The translations under genes were made by a program, and so were the position numbers. Below, piece after piece: positions 1 to 6,345 of a stretch of DNA of 27,827 nt. Source of the DNA: Hodarchaeum sp048939265 (lineage in GTDB: Archaea > Asgardarchaeota > Heimdallarchaeia > Hodarchaeales > Hodarchaeaceae). The notes beneath the pieces are model-generated. The model was not told where the DNA came from and searched no databases. It saw only the letters and a list, made by a program, of their open reading frames with translations. The stretch is from contig JBHLPQ010000025.1 of assembly GCA_048939265.1 (NCBI GenBank), forward strand, positions 1 to 27,827, read 5' to 3'. Numbering within the stretch: position 1 is the stretch's first letter; each line of letters begins with the position of its first letter.

Positions 1-62
1 TTATTTAAACCAGTTCTCCACCCTTTTACTGTTCTTAAATTAAATTCTGAGTTTGTTACCAT
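1..62 (-). CDS. ABC-2 permease, first 20 codons only (partial)
   Basis: An ATG at 62-60 on the minus strand opens a frame of 20 codons that is still open at the window edge; it reads MVTNSEFNLRTVKGWRTGLN. It starts four bases after the stop of the ABC ATPase gene, and a GAAGG ribosome-binding site (71-75 on the plus strand) lies eight bases upstream, inside the end of that gene. This tight coupling, and a basic amphipathic start before the expected first membrane helix, fit the membrane subunit of the same ABC-2 exporter. The product is inferred from context; too little is visible to prove the family. Confidence 0.5.
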   Translation of the reverse strand, partial: MVTNSEFNLRTVKGWRTGLN

Positions 63-66
63 TTTC

Positions 67-1035
67 TTAACCTTCTACTAAGTTCAGGAAAACATCTTCA
101 AGTTCAAAGCTCTTTTGTCGAAATTCAACGACTCTTAACTGCTCATCTTTAAGTAAGAGTCTGAGTAAATTTTGTTCAGCAAGAGAAGCATCGGTTACTC
201 CTACCTGCCAAGTTGTATAGCCATTTTTTTCAAGAATATTGATGTCTTTTATCCAAGGTTCGCCAGAAATGTGATCGTAAGCTTTTACAGTGTCACCTCT
301 GATTTTAACGTTATAGATTAACCCCTCACTTCCAGCTAATAACTCCTCAATAGATCCTTGAGCAATCAGTTCCCCTTTATTGAGAATAGCAACACTATCA
401 CTAACTTTCTGTACATCGTCGAGAATATGGGTGCTATAGAAAATAGTCGTATACTTACGAAGCCTTTCCATAACTTCAAGCACATCACGACGGCCAATCG
501 GGTCAAGAGAAGCAGCTGGTTCATCTAATATTAGCAAATCAGGGTAATTGATTTGAGCTTGAGCGATCCCCAAACGTTGAACTTCTCCACCAGAAAAACC
601 TGCAATTGGCCGATCAGCTTTCTCCGATAGACCTACTAGATCAAGCATTTCTTGTACTCGATCTTCAATCATCTTTTTAGGACCCTTATAATAGAATTTG
701 GCTGCAAAACGGAGTAATTCGCGTGCAGACAAATGTTCAAGGGTTTTAATGTTAAGATCTTGTGGTAAGTAACCAATACGAGCTCGAATATTTATATTAT
801 CTTGTACAATATCATGGCCAAAAATAGTCCCACTTCCATGGGTTGGTCTGATAAGTCCAAGCAATAATTTCATCGTGGTGGTCTTTCCTGCACCATTCGG
901 ACCAAGAAACCCAAAAATTGAATTTTTTCGTACCTTAAGATTTAATGGTTTTAGGGCTTGGACACCATTGAAGGTTTTACCAAGCCCGTTTGTTTTGATA
1001 ATTACTTCTGATAATGACATTTGTTTCATTTCCAT
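67..1035 (-). CDS. ABC-2 type transporter ATP-binding protein (CcmA/NosF-like)
   Basis: Cytoplasmic ATPase subunit of an ABC-2 exporter, 322 residues, usual length. Walker A GPNGAGKTT is at about 45-53, the Q-loop glutamine at 92, signature FSGGE at 147-151, Walker B DLLILDEP at 166-173 and the switch histidine at 203. The C-terminal extension ends in FELEDVFLNLVEG, the normal LEDVFL-type tail of this family. Three in-frame methionines (residues 1, 3, 6) make the exact start uncertain; none has a clear ribosome-binding site. A TATA-like box at 1091-1099 would start the transcript near 1069, just before an 8-codon upstream ORF. The next gene begins four bases downstream and is probably its permease. 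It is distinct from the ATPases at 18516-23790, which have a different tail. Substrate unknown. Confidence 0.93.
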   Translation of the reverse strand: MEMKQMSLSEVIIKTNGLGKTFNGVQALKPLNLKVRKNSIFGFLGPNGAGKTTTMKLLLGLIRPTHGSGTIFGHDIVQDNINIRARIGYLPQDLNIKTLEHLSARELLRFAAKFYYKGPKKMIEDRVQEMLDLVGLSEKADRPIAGFSGGEVQRLGIAQAQINYPDLLILDEPAASLDPIGRRDVLEVMERLRKYTTIFYSTHILDDVQKVSDSVAILNKGELIAQGSIEELLAGSEGLIYNVKIRGDTVKAYDHISGEPWIKDINILEKNGYTTWQVGVTDASLAEQNLLRLLLKDEQLRVVEFRQKSFELEDVFLNLVEG

Positions 1036-1089
1036 TTTTCATTTTGTTGTTTCTAATTGTTTCATCTGATTAGTACTATTTTTTCTCTC

Positions 1090-1099
1090 CTTATAAAAT
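1090..1099 (-). promoter_or_regulatory. TATA-like box for the ABC ATPase gene at 1035
   Basis: On the minus strand this reads ATTTTATAAG. With usual archaeal spacing the transcript would begin near 1069. That leaves a leader of about 34 bases holding a tiny ORF (1065-1039). Seen by eye only. Confidence 0.35.
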
Positions 1100-1167
1100 G
1101 TCAATACCAGCCGTAATGCCAAGAAGTTTGAATAACAAGCCAGTTTGTGATTCAAAGTTAGTAACCC

Positions 1168-1178
1168 ATATATAAGCA
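1168..1178 (+). promoter_or_regulatory. TATA-like box for the membrane protein gene at 1199
   Basis: CATATATAAGC is centred about 27 bases before the ATG at 1199, the spacing expected for a leaderless archaeal transcript. No Shine-Dalgarno sequence precedes this ATG, which agrees with leaderless initiation and supports the chosen start. Confidence 0.5.
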
Positions 1179-1198
1179 ATCAAAGAAAAAGTGCACCT

Positions 1199-1870
1199 AT
1201 GGAAGATAGTCCAATTTCCTCTACAGAAATCAAGCAATTACTCTATTATATGAACCGAATAGAATCGTTTGAAAAAACATTCATTATTCAAAGGGATAGT
1301 GTCTCTCGTTTAATCTGGGGACTGCTGTTGATAGGTGCAGGGATTTTAGATGGCGTGTTTTCCAGTTTGCATTTCTTTGGGCTTGCAAGTATTACTCCTT
1401 GGATTCTAGCGATAGTTTCAGGCTTAATAATCCAAAATTTTTCTAATCGGCACCTCATTGACATCTATAGCCGACAAACTCAAGATAAGGGAACGGAGAG
1501 TAATAATCTATTTTTAATTGGGAGTTTTGTTATAATGGGAGTGGCTATATTTTTCTTCAATATGACTGAAATGCATTACCTAATCTTCCCAATAATTGCC
1601 CTAATTAGTGGATTCACGTCAATAGTAGAAGATAGAAAATATTATTCAAAAAATGAAGAGATTCTAAATAAAATGGCTTCTTTCGTAACTCCCATCGTAT
1701 CATTTTCTGCAGCAATTGTCATGTTGCTTGGGAATCTTATTGATCCTGAGTTTTTCCTTTATGCAGGCTTAATTTTCGGTTGTACCTTCGGAAGCAGTTT
1801 TAGTTTCGTTGCTTATTGGAATCGAAGGCAAATTGACATCTATATTGAGAAAATCGATATTCCTGAATGA
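1199..1870 (+). CDS. hypothetical six-helix membrane protein
   Basis: A 223-residue protein I do not recognise. A polar N-terminus of about 35 residues is followed by six hydrophobic segments at roughly 38-62, 64-80, 103-121, 126-143, 162-181 and 186-207, and a short charged tail. The loop at 82-102 and the tail share a similar pattern (HLIDIYSRQ and RRQIDIYIEK), so the protein may be two related three-helix halves. No catalytic motif is visible. The ATG sits about 27 bases after a TATA-like box, suggesting a leaderless mRNA. The next gene on this strand is a winged-helix regulator in the same reading frame, separated only by the TGA stop and 33 open codons. A membrane partner or target of that regulator is a reasonable inference, not shown. 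Confidence 0.75.
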   Translation: MEDSPISSTEIKQLLYYMNRIESFEKTFIIQRDSVSRLIWGLLLIGAGILDGVFSSLHFFGLASITPWILAIVSGLIIQNFSNRHLIDIYSRQTQDKGTESNNLFLIGSFVIMGVAIFFFNMTEMHYLIFPIIALISGFTSIVEDRKYYSKNEEILNKMASFVTPIVSFSAAIVMLLGNLIDPEFFLYAGLIFGCTFGSSFSFVAYWNRRQIDIYIEKIDIPE

Positions 1871-1969
1871 CCAAGCATTGAGTACCTCCTTTTTAAATGG
1901 GAATTTGAAGAACTTTGCAAGAGATTCCAAAAACATAAAAGGAGTTGTATACAAAACCTCACGATCCAG

Positions 1970-2311
1970 TTGAACGCTGCAGATCCTCAGAAGGATGATA
2001 TCCAAACTGTAATGGAATTAGATGTAGATCTCCATAATCCCACACGACTTTCTATTCTTATGTTTCTGCTACCAAGGGGGAGGGCTCCTTTCACTATAAT
2101 ACAAAAAGCACTTGGATTAACTAGTGGAAATTTGTCGTCTCATCTCAAGAAACTCCAGAGTAAAGGATTTGTTGAGGTTAAAAAGAAGTTCATTGATCTT
2201 AAACCCACAACAGTCTTGTATTTAAGCCCAGAGGGAAGGAATTCCATTGTTGAATATGCTTCCAATCTTTCATCAGTCCTCCAAAACATGCTTACTGAAG
2301 GGGGAACATGA
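1970..2311 (+). CDS. winged-helix DNA-binding transcriptional regulator (HTH_34-like)
   Basis: A small one-domain transcription factor, 113 residues from the TTG at 1970 or 99 from the ATG at 2012. The core starts LDVDLHNPTRLSILMFLL. The recognition region reads LGLTSGNLSSHLKKLQSKGF, followed by a wing (VEVKKKFIDLKPTTVLYLS) and PEGRNSIVEYASNL. This matches the winged-helix family of Pfam HTH_34, in which SGNLSxHLKKLE is the hallmark. Neither start has a well-spaced ribosome-binding site, and the frame is open upstream to the TGA of the membrane protein, so the true start is unsettled. It probably regulates its own locus. Its stop overlaps the ATG of a 34-codon ORF in an ATGA arrangement. Confidence 0.85.
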   Translation: MNAADPQKDDIQTVMELDVDLHNPTRLSILMFLLPRGRAPFTIIQKALGLTSGNLSSHLKKLQSKGFVEVKKKFIDLKPTTVLYLSPEGRNSIVEYASNLSSVLQNMLTEGGT

Positions 2312-2412
2312 CAGATAAAGACATTGATTACTTGATGAAATTATCCACCTCTCCTTCTCGTAACCAATCCCAGTGCATAATATCTGTCCGAATTGTATTT
2401 CGGAAAGTGTAG
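2308..2412 (+). pseudogene. 34-codon ORF overlapping the regulator stop; possible truncated gene start
   Basis: An ATG at 2308 overlaps the regulator stop (ATGA) and lies five bases after a purine-rich GGGGGA stretch. This is how a translationally coupled downstream gene usually begins. The product starts MTDKDIDYLMKLSTSPSR and meets TAG at 2410-2412, running antisense into the methyltransferase gene. One reading is that a former downstream gene was cut off by rearrangement near 2330. The other is a chance short ORF. Confidence 0.25.
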
Positions 2413-2825
2413 GATTTTCTTATTTCATTCAAAATTTCTTGTTTTGAATATTTGATTTTATTAAGATGACTGACTGAAATAGATAACAGTCCTCCAGACT
2501 TAAGGACACGAAAGAATTCTGCTAGTAATGATTGAAGAGGGGTAAGAGTTCCATCAATCCTTAAAATTATATGGATAATATCATACAAAAATATACCATC
2601 AATACTGGCATCATCAAGAGGCAGATCCAACTCTCCCTCAGTTTTAATTGGAATGATACGCTGGTCTAAATCAAGTGTTTTCACGTTTTTTAACAAAAAA
2701 TCGATAGAAGAATGGTCTTTATCAAGAGCATAAACCCGTCCAGCTGGTCCAACAACGATAGCAGTAGGTATGACATAATGACCGATGCGACACCCAAAAT
2801 CAAGAATTGATTGACCCTCTAACAC
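2328..2825 (-). CDS. class I SAM-dependent methyltransferase, N-terminus unclear
   Basis: Methyltransferase with the Rossmann core: motif I ILDFGCRIGHYVIP (residues 7-20), the acidic strand-2 end VYALDKD (31-37), SIDGIFLYDIIH (74-85) and FFRVLKSGGLLSIS (104-117). Motif I has Arg where the usual GCGxG has Gly. The only standard start is the GTG at 2825, which falls almost directly before motif I. The same frame stays open to a stop at 2936-2934, and that stretch reads like a normal methyltransferase N-terminus (DAKKWFQGKGERFIKKLG) but has no ATG, GTG or TTG. So the gene has either lost its start, uses a rare codon or is decaying. Methyl acceptor unknown. It runs antisense to the end of the short ORF that follows the winged-helix regulator. 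Confidence 0.7.
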   Translation of the reverse strand: MLEGQSILDFGCRIGHYVIPTAIVVGPAGRVYALDKDHSSIDFLLKNVKTLDLDQRIIPIKTEGELDLPLDDASIDGIFLYDIIHIILRIDGTLTPLQSLLAEFFRVLKSGGLLSISVSHLNKIKYSKQEILNEIRKSYTFRNTIRTDIMHWDWLREGEVDNFIK

Positions 2826-3125
2826 CCCCAGCTTCTTGATAAAGCGCTCTCCTTTCCCCTGAAACCATTTTTTAGCATCAGAAGAATAATTAAGGGATGC
2901 AAGAACTGATTTACAAAGATTTTTAATCGTTGGTCACACTCAAGAACAATTTTTCAAAGAAATTGACTTCTGATATGATTTAAGCAGAAGTCAAGTAATA
3001 TATTTTCTATAGTTATGCAAGTTTATTTATTCTGATTAAGGCAATAATCCTAAAAAGAATACCGACCTAGACTTAATAGCTAGTTAAAACCCCAGATACT
3101 TTTATTATTCATTATTGATTATTGG
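2826..3125. other. intergenic region with methyltransferase remnant and inverted repeat
   Basis: Between the acyl-CoA ligase stop and the methyltransferase GTG. From 2933 to 2826 (minus strand) it holds the open frame resembling the missing methyltransferase N-terminus. A perfect 10-bp inverted repeat is at 2963-2994. The rest, 3000-3125, is AT-rich with repeated ATTATT-like words and no ORF I can support. Confidence 0.6.
2963..2994. repeat. perfect 10-bp inverted repeat, 12-base loop
   Basis: Arms TTGACTTCTG (2963-2972) and CAGAAGTCAA (2985-2994) are perfectly complementary around 12 bases. It lies between the acyl-CoA ligase end and the methyltransferase, both on the minus strand. It could be an operator, a transcript hairpin ending the ligase mRNA, or both. 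No long T-run follows, so a bacterial-type terminator is not indicated. Confidence 0.55.
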
Positions 3126-4886
3126 TTATTGCTTTATCTCCTCTTTGCGTAAAACGCGTCTCAGAATTTTACCAACTTGACTCAATGGCAGTTCATCACG
3201 GAATTCAACAGCTTTGGGTCGTTTATATCCCGCCATACGATCTCTACACCATTCTATGAATTCTTTTTCTGTTGCAGTGACCCCCTCTTTCAAGACAATG
3301 TACGCCTTTACGTACTCATTACTTGGGTCATCCACCCGAGGTAATCCTATAACAGCTGCAAGTTGGACTTTAGGGTTTTCATACAATTTATCTTCAATTT
3401 CCCGGGGGTATGCTTTCAGACCAGAGACATTAATCATGTCTTTTTTTCGATCTGTAATGACAGTGAATCCCTCTTCGTCCAAGTGGCCAATATCACCAGT
3501 TAAAAAGAATTTCTTTCCTTCTATTTCGCGAAATACTGCTTCTGTTTGCTCTGGTCTATTCCAATATCCTTTGAAGATTTGTGGTCCTGCAAGTGCGATC
3601 TCCCCATCTTCGCCAATTGGCATTTCTTTCATACCAGTATCTAAGTCCACAATTTTAACGAAAGTATCTGGAATGGGTAAACCCACTGTACCAAACTTTC
3701 GAGTATCCTTATTCGTAGGATTAGCATGTGTTTGAGGAGAAGTTTCGGTCAGTCCATATCCTTCAAAGACAATCGCTCCTGTTACTTCTTCAAACTTCTT
3801 CGCAACCTCAGGTGGAAGGGGAGCAGCACCAGAACCACAGGCATTTAAAGAACTCAAATCATATTTATGCACTTCAGGATGATTTGCAATCGCTGCATAC
3901 ATGGTTGGGACAGCATGCAAAACTGTTCCCTTATATTCGTGAATAGCTTTTAGGACAACAGTTAGAGGGGGATCACCAGCTCGTGGATCAGGAATAACGA
4001 TAACTTTACTTGCAATATAAACAGCAACAAGCATTGTGAGGGTTAACCCATAAGAGTGATACCAAGGAAGTGCGCCTATTAATACTTCTTCTCCATACCT
4101 ATAACGCAGTGGTTCATCAATGTACTCCTCAGTAATTAGTTGGACATACTCATCGTGCTGAAAAATGTTGCAATAAAGATTGTGGTGAGAAAGCATCGCT
4201 CCCTTTGGAGTACCAGTCGTACCACCAGTGTAGAGGATAAGTGCTAAATCTTCTTCGGGATTCAGTTCGACTTTAGGGGAGATTGGGTCAGTAGTTGAAA
4301 TAATTTCATCAAAATAATCTGTAATGTCTTCTCGATAATAAGGGCTTTTAGGGATTTTCGCAAATAATCCCCCAAGAACAGCTTTCTTTTTGGGTATATA
4401 CTGCTTTACACTACAAACAACAACAGTCTCAATCTTAGTACCTTCTACAGCCTTATAAGCTACGGGTGTGAAAATCTCATCATCCATGCAAAAAATTATT
4501 CTAGCGCCTGTATCCTTTAATTGAAAATTTAGTTCCGAAGCTTTGTACATAGGATTACAGGTAACTGCTACGGCTCCTACTTTTAAGATACCGAAAAAAA
4601 TAATGGGATAGTGCGGTAAGTTCGGTAAAAAGATTGCAACGCGATCCCCTTTTGTTATTCCCTTATTTACTAAATAATTAGCTATCCGATCTGCATTTTC
4701 TTTAACTTCAGCAAAAGTAGAATGCATTCCTTCAAAGATTGTATAAGTATTAGATCCACTTTTAGCCGCAGTTTTATCAAGCATCATAAATAAGGGTTCA
4801 TTGGGATACTTGTCTTCTAGGGTCTTTTTCACCGTTTTAGGCCATTTCTTACTCTTATGCCAAATCATTTCTTCCATTTGTATCAT
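3126..4886 (-). CDS. long-chain fatty-acid--CoA ligase (AMP-forming, FadD-like)
   Basis: Adenylate-forming enzyme of the ANL superfamily that activates a carboxylic acid, probably a fatty acid, to its CoA thioester through an acyl-adenylate. The 586 residues carry the P-loop YTGGTTGTPKG at 219-229, EGYGLTETSP at 375-384, TGDIGHLDEEG at 463-473, the hinge region DRKKDMINVSG at 479-489 and the catalytic lysine in PLSQVGKILRR (about 573). All are intact, and the length suits a long- or medium-chain ligase. The ATG at 4886 is followed closely by two more methionines. It begins 82 bases after a DinB/DfsB-like gene on the same strand, beyond which lies a hotdog thioesterase, giving a ligase plus thioesterase pair around acyl-CoA. 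Chain length cannot be read from the sequence. Confidence 0.95.
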   Translation of the reverse strand: MIQMEEMIWHKSKKWPKTVKKTLEDKYPNEPLFMMLDKTAAKSGSNTYTIFEGMHSTFAEVKENADRIANYLVNKGITKGDRVAIFLPNLPHYPIIFFGILKVGAVAVTCNPMYKASELNFQLKDTGARIIFCMDDEIFTPVAYKAVEGTKIETVVVCSVKQYIPKKKAVLGGLFAKIPKSPYYREDITDYFDEIISTTDPISPKVELNPEEDLALILYTGGTTGTPKGAMLSHHNLYCNIFQHDEYVQLITEEYIDEPLRYRYGEEVLIGALPWYHSYGLTLTMLVAVYIASKVIVIPDPRAGDPPLTVVLKAIHEYKGTVLHAVPTMYAAIANHPEVHKYDLSSLNACGSGAAPLPPEVAKKFEEVTGAIVFEGYGLTETSPQTHANPTNKDTRKFGTVGLPIPDTFVKIVDLDTGMKEMPIGEDGEIALAGPQIFKGYWNRPEQTEAVFREIEGKKFFLTGDIGHLDEEGFTVITDRKKDMINVSGLKAYPREIEDKLYENPKVQLAAVIGLPRVDDPSNEYVKAYIVLKEGVTATEKEFIEWCRDRMAGYKRPKAVEFRDELPLSQVGKILRRVLRKEEIKQ

Positions 4887-4968
4887 CTTCTGGTGAAAGA
4901 ACTTATTATTTCACTTTTCCCTGAATACTCTGTAAAAGCTTTTTTCAATGTTGTTCTTCAGAGAAGTA

Positions 4969-5475
4969 TTACTGTTGCTGGGATTTCATCCATAAAGAAA
5001 TCTTCTCTAAATGAGATTGATAGTGTAAATAACGGAAATGGATGACATCTCTTCCACTAACTGTTTTTAACCGAAATGATTCAAATGAAAACGATAAATC
5101 TAAATTTGTCTCTGGGAATTCCTCAATTGTATTAATTAATTTTCGATAAGTCTCTTGAGAATAAGCTAGCACCTCTTCCCAAGGTCGATTTCGATTCTCT
5201 TCGTATGTTTGCTGATTTAATTTCCTGTAATCTTTCCAAGTATATCCTTCTAATGGGATATGAGGTTTAATCCCTTTGGCAAAACTCTTAATCCATTCAG
5301 TACCTCTTTCTTCCCATACAGCTATATGTACGATAATGTCTTTAATTGACCATGCGCCATGGACACCTGGCTGAATTAGTTGTTCATGTGATAATTTTTG
5401 TATTACTCCCTCAAGCTTTTTTCTCTCTTCTATTATTAAACTAAGAATTTCTACTTTAAAAGTGATTTCATGCAT
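4969..5475 (-). CDS. DinB-superfamily / ClbS-DfsB-like four-helix protein
   Basis: 168 residues, a typical length for the DinB-like four-helix bundle. The N-terminal half has the family pattern LSHEQLIQPGVHGAWSIKDIIVHIAVWEERG (28-58, quoted as in the protein in two parts: LSHEQLIQPGVHGAW then SIKDIIVHIAVWEERG). The end reads GRDVIHFRYLHYQSHLEKI (141-159). His50, His151 and His155 are candidates for the metal-binding triad seen in many relatives. Members named ClbS/DfsB act on reactive small molecules or bind metal; the role here is unknown. The ATG at 5475 has a TATA-like box 25 bases upstream, so it may have its own leaderless transcript as well as lying between the thioesterase and the acyl-CoA ligase. 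A second, different DinB-type gene is at 10035-10529. Confidence 0.82.
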   Translation of the reverse strand: MHEITFKVEILSLIIEERKKLEGVIQKLSHEQLIQPGVHGAWSIKDIIVHIAVWEERGTEWIKSFAKGIKPHIPLEGYTWKDYRKLNQQTYEENRNRPWEEVLAYSQETYRKLINTIEEFPETNLDLSFSFESFRLKTVSGRDVIHFRYLHYQSHLEKISLWMKSQQQ

Positions 5476-5495
5476 ATTTGTTTACCGTGTGTTAG

Positions 5496-5504
5496 TTTTA
5501 TTAA
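5496..5504 (-). promoter_or_regulatory. TATA-like box for the DfsB-like gene at 5475
   Basis: On the minus strand TTTAATAAA is centred about 25 bases before the ATG at 5475, fitting leaderless initiation. Modest match in AT-rich DNA. Confidence 0.35.
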
Positions 5505-5646
5505 AGATAACGCTCACACGTATCCTTTCCGTAGGAGGTAGGGATGGTAATGCAGAAAAATTTACGAATTTCAAGAGTCTACTGAAATGTAGCCTGGGTT
5601 CAAAGCTTTCACTACTCCAAAGAAATCCTTCGAGAGAACCCCGATT

Positions 5647-6135
5647 CTATTTATTTTGTTGGAAATTCTTCATTGACTCTGGGATTTGTACGGTTACAAC
5701 CTCTCCTTGAGCACATATCTCCTGATTGGCTGATAAAGTGACAAAAACTACGACTTTTCGTCCTTTAACCTCCTTCACCTTCCCTCTTAACTCTAATATA
5801 GCATTAATTGGAGTTGGTTTCAAATAATCCACATGGATCGAAGCAGTTACATATCTGAGGGGTGGGTTAGTTCCCAGTTCTCGTCCCTCTGCTGCATACC
5901 CAGCTGCCACTGCAGAACCAGTAGCATGACAATCGATTAGTGAAGCAATCAATCCTCCATAAACAAAACCAGGAATAGCCATATGGTATGGTTTGGGTTT
6001 GAAATGACAAATGCTTTCTTCTGTTTCTTTAATCCAATAGCTTTTGATATGTAACCCTTGATCGTTTAAGCGACCACAACCGTAACAGTAACTCCAATCA
6101 TCAGGATAGTAATGCTGTAAAGCCATATCTTTCAT
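5647..6135 (-). CDS. PaaI/YigI-type hotdog-fold thioesterase
   Basis: Probable acyl-CoA thioesterase of the hotdog fold, 162 residues, full length for the family. The N-terminal WSYCYGCGRLNDQGLHI has the Cys-x2-Cys pattern common at the start of this subgroup (Cys17, Cys20). The central-helix segment GFVYGGLIASLIDCHATGSA (56-75) holds the conserved glycines and Asp68. The later strands read TASIHVDYLKPTPINAILEL and GKVKEVKGRKVVVFVTL. It would hydrolyse or screen acyl-CoA in the cytoplasm. It is the first gene of the minus-strand group that ends in an acyl-CoA ligase. The ATG at 6135 follows GGAG about 11 bases upstream and a TATA-like box at 6170-6177. Confidence 0.88.
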   Translation of the reverse strand: MKDMALQHYYPDDWSYCYGCGRLNDQGLHIKSYWIKETEESICHFKPKPYHMAIPGFVYGGLIASLIDCHATGSAVAAGYAAEGRELGTNPPLRYVTASIHVDYLKPTPINAILELRGKVKEVKGRKVVVFVTLSANQEICAQGEVVTVQIPESMKNFQQNK

Positions 6136-6167
6136 TTAAGGTTAGCTCCAAAAAATCTCTTCTTACT

Positions 6168-6180
6168 GCTTTATAAATTA
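6168..6180 (-). promoter_or_regulatory. TATA-like box for the thioesterase gene
   Basis: On the minus strand TAATTTATAAAGC is centred about 39 bases before the ATG at 6135, predicting a short leader that includes a GGAG ribosome-binding site. The core TTTATAAA is symmetric, and this site is also part of a block repeated near 10598. Confidence 0.45.
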
Positions 6181-6209
6181 CACAAAAGAAGATTCATTTA
6201 AAGAAAATC
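6169..6209 (+). repeat. dispersed 40-base block, copy 1
   Basis: CTTTATAAATTACACAAAAG followed by AA, ten unlike bases and AAGAAAAT. A copy at 10598-10637 has the same order with a one-base deletion and an 11-base spacer. Both lie upstream of plus-strand genes (ICMT-like and decarboxylase). Confidence 0.45.
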
Positions 6210-6301
6210 AAGTTTAGTTCTTGATCAATCGTAATTTCTAATAAGATTTCTCATGACAAAGAAGACAATTTGATTAATAGAACTTATTTTACAAACATAG
6301 C

Positions 6302-6309
6302 TTTAAATG
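6302..6309 (+). promoter_or_regulatory. TATA-like box for the ICMT-like gene at 6335
   Basis: TTTAAATG is centred about 29 bases before the ATG at 6335. With usual spacing, transcription would start at or a few bases before the ATG, inside the inverted repeat at 6323-6345. Confidence 0.35.
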
Positions 6310-6322
6310 ATATGTAAAGTCA

Positions 6323-6345
6323 ATTTCACCTACAATGGGTGAAAT
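6323..6345. repeat. perfect 8-bp inverted repeat enclosing the start codon
   Basis: Arms ATTTCACC (6323-6330) and GGTGAAAT (6338-6345) flank seven bases, TACAATG, that contain the ATG of the ICMT-like gene. In DNA it would be an operator-like palindrome over the transcription start; in an mRNA with a leader it would be a hairpin presenting the ATG in its loop. Confidence 0.55.

Noticed and set aside
3214..3946. Plus-strand ORFs of 173 and 72 codons
   Set aside because: Lie wholly inside the acyl-CoA ligase gene on the other strand and resemble no protein family.
5590..5645. tRNA-like T-arm (GGGTTCAAAG)
   Set aside because: No acceptor, D-arm or anticodon stem can be drawn around it; no tRNA or rRNA was recognised anywhere in the window.
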